Shown here in pieces: positions 44,809 to 54,112 of a stretch of 55,623 bases of DNA (positions are counted from its first letter, which is position 1; every line of letters starts with the position of its first letter). Where the stretch lies: NCBI GenBank assembly GCA_029978905.1, contig JAPOIM010000022.1:1-55623 (forward strand), read 5' to 3'. A model generated the notes under the pieces. It made no database searches. It had not been told where the DNA came from and saw nothing but the letters and a program-made list of their open reading frames with translations. The stretch is from Planctomycetota bacterium (GTDB lineage: Bacteria; Planctomycetota; Planctomycetia; Pirellulales; UBA1268). A program made the translations under genes and the position numbers.

Positions 44809-46794
44809 GTGGAACTCCCGCATCATTTGCAACGCCGCGTTTTCATCGATCGCGTGTCCCCTGAGGTCGACTGTGGCCGTTTCGCCGTCAAGCGAATCCT
44901 CAGCGAGACGATCGACGTGGAGGCCGACATCGTGTGCGATGGCCACGATGAGCTCGAATGTCGACTGCTCGTGCGGCATGGATCATTTGGGCAGTGGCAG
45001 GCCTTCCCGATGACCTGCCAGGGGAACGACCGCTGGCTGGCCTCGTTCCCCGTCGATCGCACCGGCTGCTGGCACTATGTGGTGGCCGCTCGGGTCGACA
45101 CGTTTGCCACATGGCGACGCGACTTGAGAAAACGCCACGACGCCGGCGAGAACCTCACCGCGGAACTGGCCGCCGGCAGCGATCTGGTTCGCGAGGCCAC
45201 GCACCGAGCAAGCCCCACGATCGCCGTGGAGATGAACATACTGGCCACGCAGCTGCTCACAGACACCACGCTCGCCGTCGCCGAGAACCCGCGGCTTCAG
45301 GAACTGATGACGCTCCATGCCGATCGTCGCGACGAGACGAAACTCGATCCACCGCGGCCCGTGTGGGTCGACCGCTCTCTGGCTCGCGCGAGCAGTTGGT
45401 ACGAACTCTTTCCCCGCTCGTGGGGCAGACAGCCAGGGCGGCATGCGACCTTTCGCGAAGTCGCTGACCGACTCGACTACGTTCAGCAGCTCGGGTTCGA
45501 CATCGTCTACCTGCCACCGATCCACCCGATCGGCCTCTCATTTCGCAAGGGTCCCAACAACTCCCTCACCGCCTCCCCAACGGACGTCGGAAGCCCCTGG
45601 GCGATTGGCTCAAGCGACGGCGGCCACACCGCGATCCATCCGCAGCTCGGTTCGTTTGAAGATTTTGAGTTTCTCCGAGCACGGGCGGAGAGCCTGGGGC
45701 TTGAGCTCGCCCTTGACCTCGCGCTGCAGTGCTCGCCCGACCATCCATGGGTCCGCGAGCATCCCGAATGGTTTCGCTGGCGAAGCGACGGCACGATCCG
45801 CTACGCCGAAAACCCACCGAAGAAATACCAAGACATCGTCCCCCTCGACTTCGGCTGTGATGCCTGGCGGAGCCTCTGGCAAGCGATCGAAGAGGTCGTG
45901 CGGTTCTGGGTCGATCGCGGCGTGAAAGTCTTCCGCGTCGATAACCCTCACACCAAACCCTTCGCCTTCTGGGAGTGGCTGCTCTCAAGCATCCACCGCA
46001 CCCACCCGGAGGTGCTGTTTCTCTCGGAAGCCTTCACCCGCCCCAAGGTGATGTACCGGCTGGCAAAACTCGGCTTCACGCAGAGCTACACCTACTTCAC
46101 GTGGCGAGTGGAGAAGGAAGAACTTGCGGCCTACTTCGAAGAGGTCACGCAGCCGCCCGTCGCCGACTATTTCCGCCCCAACTTTTGGCCGAACACCCCA
46201 GACATTCTGCATGGAACACTGCAGGAAGGGGGCCGACCGATGTTCATTTCCCGATTGGTGCTCGCGTCGATGAGCGTCGGCAACTGGGGCATCTACGGGC
46301 CGGCTTTCGAACTTCAAGACGCCGAGCCTTTTGAGCCAGGCAGTGAAGAGTATCGCAATAGCGAGAAGTACGAGATCAAGACCTGGAGGCTTGATGACCC
46401 CGAAAGCCTCGCGCCCCTGATCCAGCAGATCAACAGGCTCCGCCGAGACGAGCCTGCCCTGGCAACAGCGGCGCCGCCGCAGATGGAGTTGATCGACCAC
46501 CCTCAGTTGCTGGCGTGGAGCAAACACGATCCGGAGAGTGGCAACCTGCTGGTGATTGTCGTATGCCTGCAACCAAACGACGATGCAAGCGGCACGCTCG
46601 CCCTGGACCTGGAGCGACTTGGCCTCTCACCAGACGACACGATCACAGCTCGCAATCTTCTTGGCAGCACAGGGAGCACCGCAGAAGACTGGCCTCTGGG
46701 CGAGGCGTGCATCAACCTCGGCCCCAAACAGCCAGCGGCAATCTACCGCCTCACTGTCACGGCCGCAGAGGACCAGGAGCTCGGCTGCTCATGA
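44809..46794 (+). CDS. glgE: Alpha-1,4-glucan:maltose-1-phosphate maltosyltransferase (GlgE)
   Basis: A 661-residue GH13 enzyme that adds maltose from alpha-maltose-1-phosphate to the end of alpha-1,4-glucans, releasing phosphate. An N-terminal beta domain (about 10-110, CRLLVRHGSFGQWQAFPM) and a helical segment precede the barrel. Diagnostic GlgE motifs are SSWYELFPRSWG, DIVYLPPIHPIGLSFRKGPNN, the nucleophile in FRVDNPHTKPFAFWEWL (aspartate about 378), the acid FLSEAFTRPKVMY (glutamate about 407), and RPNFWPNTPDILHG. The GTG start has GAAGAGAG just upstream; no ATG lies closer. Its TGA overlaps the maltokinase ATG by four bases (ATGA), so the two are coupled. The neighbours give maltokinase as the substrate supplier. 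Assignment is firm. Confidence 0.95.
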   Translation: MELPHHLQRRVFIDRVSPEVDCGRFAVKRILSETIDVEADIVCDGHDELECRLLVRHGSFGQWQAFPMTCQGNDRWLASFPVDRTGCWHYVVAARVDTFATWRRDLRKRHDAGENLTAELAAGSDLVREATHRASPTIAVEMNILATQLLTDTTLAVAENPRLQELMTLHADRRDETKLDPPRPVWVDRSLARASSWYELFPRSWGRQPGRHATFREVADRLDYVQQLGFDIVYLPPIHPIGLSFRKGPNNSLTASPTDVGSPWAIGSSDGGHTAIHPQLGSFEDFEFLRARAESLGLELALDLALQCSPDHPWVREHPEWFRWRSDGTIRYAENPPKKYQDIVPLDFGCDAWRSLWQAIEEVVRFWVDRGVKVFRVDNPHTKPFAFWEWLLSSIHRTHPEVLFLSEAFTRPKVMYRLAKLGFTQSYTYFTWRVEKEELAAYFEEVTQPPVADYFRPNFWPNTPDILHGTLQEGGRPMFISRLVLASMSVGNWGIYGPAFELQDAEPFEPGSEEYRNSEKYEIKTWRLDDPESLAPLIQQINRLRRDEPALATAAPPQMELIDHPQLLAWSKHDPESGNLLVIVVCLQPNDDASGTLALDLERLGLSPDDTITARNLLGSTGSTAEDWPLGEACINLGPKQPAAIYRLTVTAAEDQELGCS

Positions 46795-48245
46795 CGCGCC
46801 CAGGGAGTGACGACGCGCTCGTCGCTGCACTCACCACCTGGCTCCCAGAGGCCCGCTGGTTTCCGCTCAAGTCCCACCAGCTACAAAGCCTTGAGGTTGT
46901 CGATCGGCTGCGGCTGCCGCTGGAAGGCTGGCGGGAGTTTGTCGTTGTCGACGCCCTTGCGGATGGGCCTACCAGTGACGCGGGGCCGCAGACATACGCG
47001 TTGCCAATCGCCTGGCAGCCCGACGGCCCACGCGACGCTGCTGCGGATCCCTTGATTGCAGGCTGGCTGGGCCATGCGGCGATCAACGGCGATCGCGTGC
47101 AGGGCAGCACCTCCGCTTTGGCGGGCGTGGCCACGGGCCCTCGACTCGAACGTCCGTGGCACACAGTTGCCGTCACTCCGCTGGCCGCGGATTCATCCAA
47201 CACACTCCTGATCCTGGCGGACAGCGCCCCTCACGCCGACGCGGACGTCATCCTCAAACTCCTGCGGCAGGTACGCCCCGGGATCCAACCGGAAGTAGAG
47301 ATCGGTTCACTGCTCGCAGCCCACGCCACGTGGCACCACAGCCCCCGACTCCGCGGCTACCTGGAGTGGCAGCATCCGTCTCGAGGTGTAAGCGTGGTTG
47401 GCGTGGTGCACGACCGCGTTCCGCACGCAGTCAGCCTGTGGTCGCACCTCCTCGCGATACTCACGACTCTGGCCGGAAACGCCGAAGACCGTGACCGGCT
47501 TCACCGTGAACTGAAGCCGACGCTGACGGCACTCGGCCACGTCACCGCCAACATGCACCGGGTGCTGGCGGACGAAACCCAGGCTCCGGCGTTTGGGACT
47601 GACGCCTGGGTGCCGCACGAGGCACAGGCGGCCGCCGCCGCGATGGTGAGCCATGCCACGAAGATCTTCGACGCCCTGGATGCGTCCCGCAGCCACCTCC
47701 CCGTTTCCGCAACTCCTCTTCTCGATCAGGTGCTGCAACGGCGAGCCGCCTGCATCACTCGCCTTGCTGCGCTCGGCACATTCCCGCTGCAGAGCCAAAG
47801 GATCCGCGTGCATGGCGACTACCACCTCGGCCAGGTGCTCACGCGCCACGACACGGCTGACAGACCCCGTGAGGATCAGCTCTTTGTGATCGACTTCGAA
47901 GGCGAGCCCCAGCGGTCACTCGCCGAACGTCGCCACAAGCACTCCGCAGCCAAGGATGTCGCTGGGATGATCCGTTCGCTTGACTACCTGGTGCAGTTCG
48001 CCACCAGAGAAGGCGCTCGCAGCTTGCCTCCTGATGCGCACGAACAGTTCGTAGGATGGTTTCTCAGCAGCTACGTCGCCGCAGCCGTTGGCACCCGATT
48101 TTGGCCAAGTGACCCAGCCGAGGCCCAGAGGCTCCTCGACGTCTACTGTCTCGACAAGGCGATCTACGAAGTTGCCTACGAAGCCAACAATCGCCCCGAC
48201 TGGATGGAGGTGCCGCTGCGTGCTCTCCTCGAACGCACGTCATGA
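46791..48245 (+). CDS. mak: Maltokinase
   Basis: A 484-residue eukaryotic-kinase-like enzyme phosphorylating maltose to alpha-maltose-1-phosphate, the GlgE substrate. The N-lobe opens with LTTWLPEARWFPLKSHQLQSLEVVDRLRLP; the C-lobe has the catalytic RIRVHGDYHLGQVL (about 338-351) and the metal site LFVIDFEGEP (about 364-373), followed by HKHSAAKDVAGMIRSLDY. These match the Mak/Pep2 family closely. In some bacteria Mak is fused to TreS; here it is free and no TreS is in the window, so maltose must come from elsewhere. The ATG overlaps the glgE stop. The otsA GTG is 48 bp after the stop, with its own promoter-like sequence in between. Confidence 0.93.
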   Translation: MTRPGSDDALVAALTTWLPEARWFPLKSHQLQSLEVVDRLRLPLEGWREFVVVDALADGPTSDAGPQTYALPIAWQPDGPRDAAADPLIAGWLGHAAINGDRVQGSTSALAGVATGPRLERPWHTVAVTPLAADSSNTLLILADSAPHADADVILKLLRQVRPGIQPEVEIGSLLAAHATWHHSPRLRGYLEWQHPSRGVSVVGVVHDRVPHAVSLWSHLLAILTTLAGNAEDRDRLHRELKPTLTALGHVTANMHRVLADETQAPAFGTDAWVPHEAQAAAAAMVSHATKIFDALDASRSHLPVSATPLLDQVLQRRAACITRLAALGTFPLQSQRIRVHGDYHLGQVLTRHDTADRPREDQLFVIDFEGEPQRSLAERRHKHSAAKDVAGMIRSLDYLVQFATREGARSLPPDAHEQFVGWFLSSYVAAAVGTRFWPSDPAEAQRLLDVYCLDKAIYEVAYEANNRPDWMEVPLRALLERTS

Positions 48246-48258
48246 GCGTCACTCGGAT

Positions 48259-48287
48259 TTGTTTTTTCGACGTGACACCGGTACGTT
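48259..48287 (+). promoter_or_regulatory. Internal promoter candidate before otsA
   Basis: TTGTTT at 48259-48264 and TACGTT at 48282-48287 are 17 bp apart, in the 48-bp gap between mak and otsA. The -10 box ends 6 bp before the otsA GTG, which has no ribosome site, so the transcript would be leaderless. This would let the trehalose genes be expressed apart from glgE-mak. Confidence 0.4.
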
Positions 48288-48293
48288 GGCAGT

Positions 48294-49796
48294 GTGAGTG
48301 ACGTTTCAGGCGGTGACTCCGCAGCTCGTTCCAGCGAACTGCCGGAAGAGGCCGTTGCACAAGATGATGCCCCGCCCGCGAACGGCGAACTCGTCGTGGT
48401 CGCGAACAGGCTCCCTGTACACCGTCGCGACACCTCGAGCCCCTGGGAAACAAGCCCCGGTGGCTTGGTTTCCGCGCTGATGCCGATTCTTCGCGAGCAT
48501 CGCGGCGTCTGGGTTGGCTGGGCAGGCTCCCTCGAAGCCGCTCGTGAGCCCTTCTTGCACGATGGTCTCTTCAACGTGCCCGTGCCGATCTCTCCCGACG
48601 AGGTGGAGAACTATTACGAGGGTTTTTCCAACAGCAGCCTCTGGCCGCTCTACCACGACGCCTGCCAAACCCCGCACTACCACCGGCACTGGTGGTCACC
48701 CTACGTCGAGGTCAATCGCCGCTTCGCCGAACACGCGGCCGAACGAGCCGCTCCGCATGCTCGCGTGCTGGTGCAGGACTACCACCTTCAGCTGGTGCCG
48801 GGGATGCTGCGGGCGATGCGACCCGATTTGAAGATTGGGTTCTTCCTCCACATCCCCTTTCCTCCCGTCGAGCTTTTCGCGCAGCTTCCCTGGCGTCAGC
48901 AGATCCTCGAAGGCTTGCTGGGAGCCGACGTTGTTGGCTTTCAAACCCGCGCAGGGGCACAGAACTTCATTCGCCTCGTGAATCGCTACACACCGCATCG
49001 TGGCGTGGGCCAGGCCATCATGGTTGGCCAGCGACATGTGCAGGCCCGTGAGTTTCCAATTTCGATCGACATCGAGCGATTCGAGACGCTCGCCAACGAT
49101 CCCGCGATCATTGACCGTGCACAAGAAATTCGTGCCGAACTCGGGGAGCACCGCACGATCCTCCTCGGCGTCGATCGGCTCGACTACACCAAGGGCATCG
49201 ACATCCGCCTGCGGGCCGTGGACGAACTTCTGAAGTGTGGCCGGCACAGCGTCAACGATCTCGTGCTGGTGCAGGTGTGCGTGCCATCGCGGGAGAGTGT
49301 CGACGAATACGTCGAAGTGCGGAACCGCGTGGAGAAGCTTGTTGGCCAAATCAACGGCGAACACAGCGAGGTGGCCCAGGTTCCGGTGCACTACCTTCGC
49401 CGCAACCTTCCGATCGAAGAACTCGTCGCCAACTACATCGCCGCGGACGTGATGCTCGTGACACCGCTGCGCGACGGCATGAACCTGGTGGCGAAGGAAT
49501 ACATTGCCTGCCGCATGAACGACTCCGGCGTGTTGGTGCTCTCCGAGTTTACTGGTGCTGCCCGCGAACTTGACCGGGCCGTGCTGGTCAATCCTCACGA
49601 CCTCGATGGCATGGCTCACGCCATCGACCTCGCAATTTCGATGCCAATAACCGAACAGGCACGCCGGATCCGCAGCATGCGTCAGAAGATCCGGCGACGC
49701 ACCGTCTTTGATTGGGCCAACGACCTTCTTGGGGCCGTCGATGCAGCCTCGTCCTTTTCAATGGCAGCCGGCGGCGCAACACGAGAATCACCATGA
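48294..49796 (+). CDS. otsA: Trehalose-6-phosphate synthase
   Basis: A 500-residue GT20 enzyme making trehalose-6-phosphate from UDP- or ADP-glucose and glucose-6-phosphate. After a variable N-terminal stretch the body reads [90 protein letters not shown] and [19 protein letters not shown], all conserved. The arginine and aspartate donor-site residues appear intact. The GTG start at 48294 lacks a ribosome site; it may be leaderless. The stop overlaps the next gene by ATGA, coupling synthase with phosphatase, which is the natural order for the two-step pathway. The enzyme looks complete. Confidence 0.95.
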   Translation: MSDVSGGDSAARSSELPEEAVAQDDAPPANGELVVVANRLPVHRRDTSSPWETSPGGLVSALMPILREHRGVWVGWAGSLEAAREPFLHDGLFNVPVPISPDEVENYYEGFSNSSLWPLYHDACQTPHYHRHWWSPYVEVNRRFAEHAAERAAPHARVLVQDYHLQLVPGMLRAMRPDLKIGFFLHIPFPPVELFAQLPWRQQILEGLLGADVVGFQTRAGAQNFIRLVNRYTPHRGVGQAIMVGQRHVQAREFPISIDIERFETLANDPAIIDRAQEIRAELGEHRTILLGVDRLDYTKGIDIRLRAVDELLKCGRHSVNDLVLVQVCVPSRESVDEYVEVRNRVEKLVGQINGEHSEVAQVPVHYLRRNLPIEELVANYIAADVMLVTPLRDGMNLVAKEYIACRMNDSGVLVLSEFTGAARELDRAVLVNPHDLDGMAHAIDLAISMPITEQARRIRSMRQKIRRRTVFDWANDLLGAVDAASSFSMAAGGATRESP

Positions 49797-52354
49797 CAAC
49801 TCCTTGCGAATCCCACATGCTTTCAGGCGATCCACTCGACCATGCTCTCGAGGCAGTCGCCAAGTCTCCGGTTCTGCTGATCGCCACCGATTACGACGGC
49901 ACGCTGGCCCCCATTGTGGAAGATCCCGCCCAAGCGAAGCCGCTGCGGGAATCGCTCGTGGCCTTACGTGCCCTCGCGGCCATGCCGAGAACATCGACGG
50001 CCGTGATCTCGGGGAGAGCCTTGGCCGACCTGGCCGCGATGACCACGCTCGACGGGCCGGTGCTGCTTGTCGGCAGCCACGGCAGCGAGTTTGACCAGGA
50101 CTTTGTCCAGACCCTCACTGCCGAGCAGACAAAACTTCGGCAGCGCGTGATCGACGAGATGCAGCAGGTGGCGGCAGCCGATGCGGGCTTCCGTGTGGAG
50201 GTCAAGCCTGCGTCGGTCGCCTTTCACTTTCGCAGTGTCGAGCCCGCGGTCGCCGACAAAGCCATAAGCGAACTGATGGACGGGGCTGCCACCTGGGAGC
50301 ACGTGCGGATCAAGCACGGCAAGAAGGTGCTCGAACTTGCGGTCGTCGATACCTCCAAAGGGGAAGCCCTCGACGCCCTGCGGCAGCGCGTGGGGGCAAG
50401 TGCGGTGGTGTTCCTTGGCGACGACGTGACCGATGAGGATGCGTTTTCACGACTGCACGGCCCTGATCTGGCCATCAAGGTCGGGGAAGGGGACACCGCA
50501 GCCAAGTTCCGCATCAGCGACCCCACCGAAGTCGCTCGCCTGCTCGCGCAGCTGGCCAGCGCTCGGCAGGCCTGGCTTTCGGGCGCCGATGCGATTCCGA
50601 TTGAGGAACACGCGCTGCTCTCCGACGGACGCGTGATGGCGCTCGTCGCCCCAGCCGCTCGGCTCGTGTGGATGTGCGCTCCACGGATCGACAGCCCTGC
50701 GCTCTTTGCCGAACTGCTCGGAGGACCCACCGCCGGGCATTTCTCGGTGGCGCCTGTGAATGACGACACGCAACCGACCACTCGCTACGACGGCAACTCA
50801 CTGGTGCTGCGAACCGAATGGTCACGGATCGCGGTCACCGACTTCCTCGACTGCTCGGCTGGTAAACCGACACAGCGGGCGGGACGGACCGAGTTGCTGC
50901 GGACGATCGAAGGACGAGGCGAGGTTGAAATCACCTTCGCGCCACGTCTCGATTTTGGTCGCACGACCACCCGCCTTGCGCTCCGTGACGATGGCCTCGA
51001 GATCGACGACACGATCGATCCGATCGTGCTCCGCGCCCCGGGCGTGACCTGGGAACTGCAGGAGGAGGGTCCGCACCACACGGCCGTGGGACGCATCACG
51101 CTGCGAGGGGAACCGCTGCGGCTGGAGTTGCGGTACGGCACGGGATCGTTGCGAGAAAACCAGTCGATCAGCTTTGACGAGCGTTACCGACTCACCAAAG
51201 CGTACTGGGAGAGTTGGGCCGATCGGCTCGTGCTCCCGAAGCGGGAAACACGCCTTGTGCGGCAGAGCGCGCTCGTCCTCAAAGGCCTGTGCTACGGCCC
51301 CACCGGCGGCATCGTCGCCGCCGCGACCACCAGCCTCCCGGAAACCCTCGGTGGCGTGCGGAACTGGGACTACCGCTACTGCTGGCTCCGTGATGCGTCG
51401 ATGTCGGCAACCGCCCTGGTGAAGCTTGGCAGTTTTACGGAGGCGATGGGCTTCCTCGACTGGATGCTTGGGGTGATCGACCGGGCCGCGGCCCCCGAGC
51501 GTCTGATGCCGCTCTACACCGTGACCGGCCATGAAGTGGGCGCGGAAGCAGAAATCGCAGAACTCGCCGGTTATGCGGGCAGCCGCCCTGTGCGCGTCGG
51601 CAACGCGGCGCGAGGGCAGGTGCAGCTCGACGTGTTTGGCCCAATTGCAGAGTTGATCTGGCAACTCCTCCTCGCCGAAGCACCCCTTTCAAGCGAACAC
51701 TGGCGGCTGGCCGAAGCACTCGTGCATGCCGTGGAGGCCCGCTGGCATGAGCCCGATCACGGCATCTGGGAAATCCGCAAACCCCGCCGCCATCACGTGC
51801 ACTCCAAGGTGATGTGCTGGCTGACCGTTGACCGCGGCATCCGCATCTCCGAGCGCTTCCTCGACCGGTCCCGTCCGGGCTGGGAGAAGCTCCGCGACCA
51901 GATCGCTAGCGACATCCTCGCCAACGCGTGGAATGAAGAGACGGGCGCCTACACCGCCGCGTATGGTGCCAGCGAACTGGACGCCTCGAGCCTCTGGATT
52001 GGGCTCAGTGGCCTGGTCGACTGCACCGAGGATCGCTTCGGCCGCACGATCGACGCGGTGAACAACAGCCTTCGATGCGGCCCCACCGTCTACCGTTACC
52101 TCACCGACGACGGTCTTCCTGGTCGGGAAGGGGGCTTCTTCATCTGTGCGTCGTGGCTCGTGGAGTCGCTCTTCAAGGCCGGCCGACACCAGGAAGCCGA
52201 TGCCCTCTTCGCGGAACTGATCGAGCTTTCCGATGGCACCGGCCTGTTCCCTGAGGAGTTCGACCCGATGCTTGGCAAGACCCTCGGCAATCATCCGCAG
52301 GCCTACAGCCATCTGGGGATCATCGAAAACGCGCTCACGCTCTCCTCGGTTTGA
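49793..52354 (+). CDS. otsB: Trehalose-6-phosphate phosphatase fused to GH15 glycoside hydrolase
   Basis: An 853-residue bifunctional protein. Residues 1-255 form a HAD-type trehalose-phosphatase: ATDYDGTLAPI (nucleophile D33, acid D35), VISGRALADL, GKKVLELAVVDTSKGEAL and VVFLGDDVTDEDAF. From about 265 a GH15 protein begins with its N-terminal beta-sandwich (EEHALLSDGRVMALVAPAA) and continues through GGVRNWDYRYCWLRDAS near 520, PVRVGNAARGQVQLDVFGP, and GLFPEEFDPMLGKTLGNHPQAYSHLG, where the catalytic base glutamate sits. GH15 includes glucoamylases and the bacterial phosphate-dependent trehalases; this version resembles the latter more. So the protein could make trehalose and hydrolyse it, or act on alpha-glucan. 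The ATG overlaps otsA. Both halves have intact catalytic motifs. The specificity of the GH15 half is uncertain. Confidence 0.9.
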   Translation: MTTPCESHMLSGDPLDHALEAVAKSPVLLIATDYDGTLAPIVEDPAQAKPLRESLVALRALAAMPRTSTAVISGRALADLAAMTTLDGPVLLVGSHGSEFDQDFVQTLTAEQTKLRQRVIDEMQQVAAADAGFRVEVKPASVAFHFRSVEPAVADKAISELMDGAATWEHVRIKHGKKVLELAVVDTSKGEALDALRQRVGASAVVFLGDDVTDEDAFSRLHGPDLAIKVGEGDTAAKFRISDPTEVARLLAQLASARQAWLSGADAIPIEEHALLSDGRVMALVAPAARLVWMCAPRIDSPALFAELLGGPTAGHFSVAPVNDDTQPTTRYDGNSLVLRTEWSRIAVTDFLDCSAGKPTQRAGRTELLRTIEGRGEVEITFAPRLDFGRTTTRLALRDDGLEIDDTIDPIVLRAPGVTWELQEEGPHHTAVGRITLRGEPLRLELRYGTGSLRENQSISFDERYRLTKAYWESWADRLVLPKRETRLVRQSALVLKGLCYGPTGGIVAAATTSLPETLGGVRNWDYRYCWLRDASMSATALVKLGSFTEAMGFLDWMLGVIDRAAAPERLMPLYTVTGHEVGAEAEIAELAGYAGSRPVRVGNAARGQVQLDVFGPIAELIWQLLLAEAPLSSEHWRLAEALVHAVEARWHEPDHGIWEIRKPRRHHVHSKVMCWLTVDRGIRISERFLDRSRPGWEKLRDQIASDILANAWNEETGAYTAAYGASELDASSLWIGLSGLVDCTEDRFGRTIDAVNNSLRCGPTVYRYLTDDGLPGREGGFFICASWLVESLFKAGRHQEADALFAELIELSDGTGLFPEEFDPMLGKTLGNHPQAYSHLGIIENALTLSSV

Positions 52355-52402
52355 CGGCACCTCACGGCAGCTGACACCGAAAACTTTCCACCGGCAGAGA
52401 CT

Positions 52403-52429
52403 CCACATAATGTGGGGGTATGCCCCCAC
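52403..52429 (+). promoter_or_regulatory. Competing hairpins over the ribosome site and start codon of the vWA gene
   Basis: GTGGGGG (52412-52418), loop TATG with the start codon ATG, and CCCCCAC (52423-52429) form a 7-bp GC-only stem that would hide the ribosome site and start. An upstream pair CCACAT (52403-52408) with ATGTGG (52410-52415) shares the left arm of this stem, so the two are mutually exclusive. CATAAT (52406-52411) could instead be a -10 box giving a leaderless transcript, which would omit the upstream arm. Both readings are inference. Confidence 0.4.
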
Positions 52430-54084
52430 GAGATGCGATCCTTGAGCAGGCGTTGGCGGAGCTCACTGAGCTGAGCCGTCGGGTTGCAGATCTCACGGCG
52501 ACCGTCTCCGCCCTCGCCGCGGCTCCCCCCGCGAACCACGGGTCTCCCCATGCCCACAGCTCGAGCGAGGGGTCGAGCCCTGCCGTGAGCATTCCTTCCG
52601 AGCCGCAGCCCAGCGTCAAAACCGGCGGACCGCAGGGCGCCGCGTGGTCACGCGCCCAAGCCGCCTCCGTGAACGCGGCTTGGGCGCCTTGGTCGCCTTG
52701 GTCACTCTGGAACATGCCACCAATGGTGCCCCCGGGGGCATGGCCACTGCCGACCTCGCGCCCATGGGGCCTTGAGGCCGTCACGCCCGCCACCAGCGAT
52801 AGCACGCCCGCGGCAAGCGACTCCGCTCTCCCCGTCAGCGACGTCCAGCTGCAGATCAACCACTCCCGACGGTGCGTCACGCGTCGCCCTCCCAAGGAAT
52901 CGTTCACGGCGCATGCCGCCGCGCGGACGGCGAAGCGCAGTCGCGTTAAGGCAGCGCGAACGACTCCGAAAAAGACTCAGACGCCGGCAAAAAATGCGAT
53001 CCAGCAAGGCTCCGCACCGGCACGCCAGACAGAAGCCGCACCGCGACCTGCAGCCGCAGCCCCGCAGACAGTCGGCGAAGGCCGCCGTCGGCGCCGGCTC
53101 GGTTCGCTCCTGATTAGCACGAGCATCCACGCGTTTGCCCTCATGATCCTGGCGCTTGTGTTTGTCACGCGTGACGCCGAACCGGAGCCGCTCATGCTGA
53201 CCTCAAGCATGGCCCCCAGCGAAGCCTTTGAGGAGGCCCCGGCGATTGAAATCGAGGCGATCGAACCGGCTGAACCGATGCCCGACCTCATTCCCGAACC
53301 AGTCTTCGCCGATCTGGATGCCCTCGAGCCACCTCCCCCCACGATCGACAGCCTCCCGTCTGCCGATGCGTTGCCAACAATCGAAACGGTGAGCCTGCTC
53401 GACGTGGGGCAGGCCGCCGGCCCCACCACCGCCGACCTGCTGCTCCCGCTCGGAGGCAGTGGCGAAGGACGCAATCCTGCAGGAAGCAGCGGACGCGGTG
53501 TGGGCTCCAGCATGGCCGCGGGTGGCTCGCTGTTTTTTGGCACCCCCGGAGCAGGCAGCAGCATCTGCTTCATGTGCGACAACTCGCGGAGCTACGAAGA
53601 GGGCGGGTTCGAAATGGTGGTCCGCGAGCTGCTCCGTTCCGTTGGGGCCCTCACCGAGAAGCAGTCGTTCTTTGTCGTGTTCTTTAGCGACGAGGCGTAT
53701 CCCATGTTCTACCCCGATGCGGTTCACGAACTGCTTCCGGCAACCCCGGACAACAAGCAGCGGCTTCAGCTCTGGCTGAGCAACGTCGAAAAACGCACCG
53801 GCGGCCAAGGCCTTCGCGATGCGATTGCGTTGGTCGAGTCACTTCAACCCGCGAGTGTCTGCTTTCTTTCCGACGGCGACCACTCAGAGAGCCTTGTGGA
53901 GCGGCTGGTGTCTGCAGAACTTGGAGACGCGGTGGTCAACACCTTTGGAATGCAAACGCTTTCGGTGCGGCGCAGCGGGGTGAGCCAGGAACAACTCTGG
54001 AAGCAGCAACGGCTTAACCAGAACCTGCTCCGCATCGCTTCGGCGCACGACGGCGTATTCACGCCCGTCACCATGCCCCACTAA
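52420..54084 (+). CDS. Single-pass membrane protein with periplasmic vWA domain
   Basis: A 554-residue protein. Residues 5-35 may form a coiled coil (ALAELTELSRRVADLTATVSAL); residues 40-220 are low-complexity, Pro/Ala/Ser-rich and then basic; one membrane helix lies at about 230-250 (LISTSIHAFALMILALVFVT). After an acidic Pro-rich stretch and a Gly/Ser-rich linker comes a von Willebrand A-type domain (about 380-550) with the metal-site motif DNSRS (DxSxS), FFVVFFSDEAYPMFYP, GLRDAIALVESLQPASVCFLSDGD. This layout, helix then acidic proline-rich stretch then vWA, recalls planctomycete vWA proteins and also TonB-like proteins of unknown role. The ATG is in the loop of a hairpin. It follows the trehalose gene but has its own possible start signal. 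It is convergent with the KAS III-like gene. Confidence 0.68.
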   Translation: MPPRDAILEQALAELTELSRRVADLTATVSALAAAPPANHGSPHAHSSSEGSSPAVSIPSEPQPSVKTGGPQGAAWSRAQAASVNAAWAPWSPWSLWNMPPMVPPGAWPLPTSRPWGLEAVTPATSDSTPAASDSALPVSDVQLQINHSRRCVTRRPPKESFTAHAAARTAKRSRVKAARTTPKKTQTPAKNAIQQGSAPARQTEAAPRPAAAAPQTVGEGRRRRRLGSLLISTSIHAFALMILALVFVTRDAEPEPLMLTSSMAPSEAFEEAPAIEIEAIEPAEPMPDLIPEPVFADLDALEPPPPTIDSLPSADALPTIETVSLLDVGQAAGPTTADLLLPLGGSGEGRNPAGSSGRGVGSSMAAGGSLFFGTPGAGSSICFMCDNSRSYEEGGFEMVVRELLRSVGALTEKQSFFVVFFSDEAYPMFYPDAVHELLPATPDNKQRLQLWLSNVEKRTGGQGLRDAIALVESLQPASVCFLSDGDHSESLVERLVSAELGDAVVNTFGMQTLSVRRSGVSQEQLWKQQRLNQNLLRIASAHDGVFTPVTMPH

Positions 54085-54112
54085 GCGCCTGGGCGTGCTG
54101 CCAGCAATTGCC

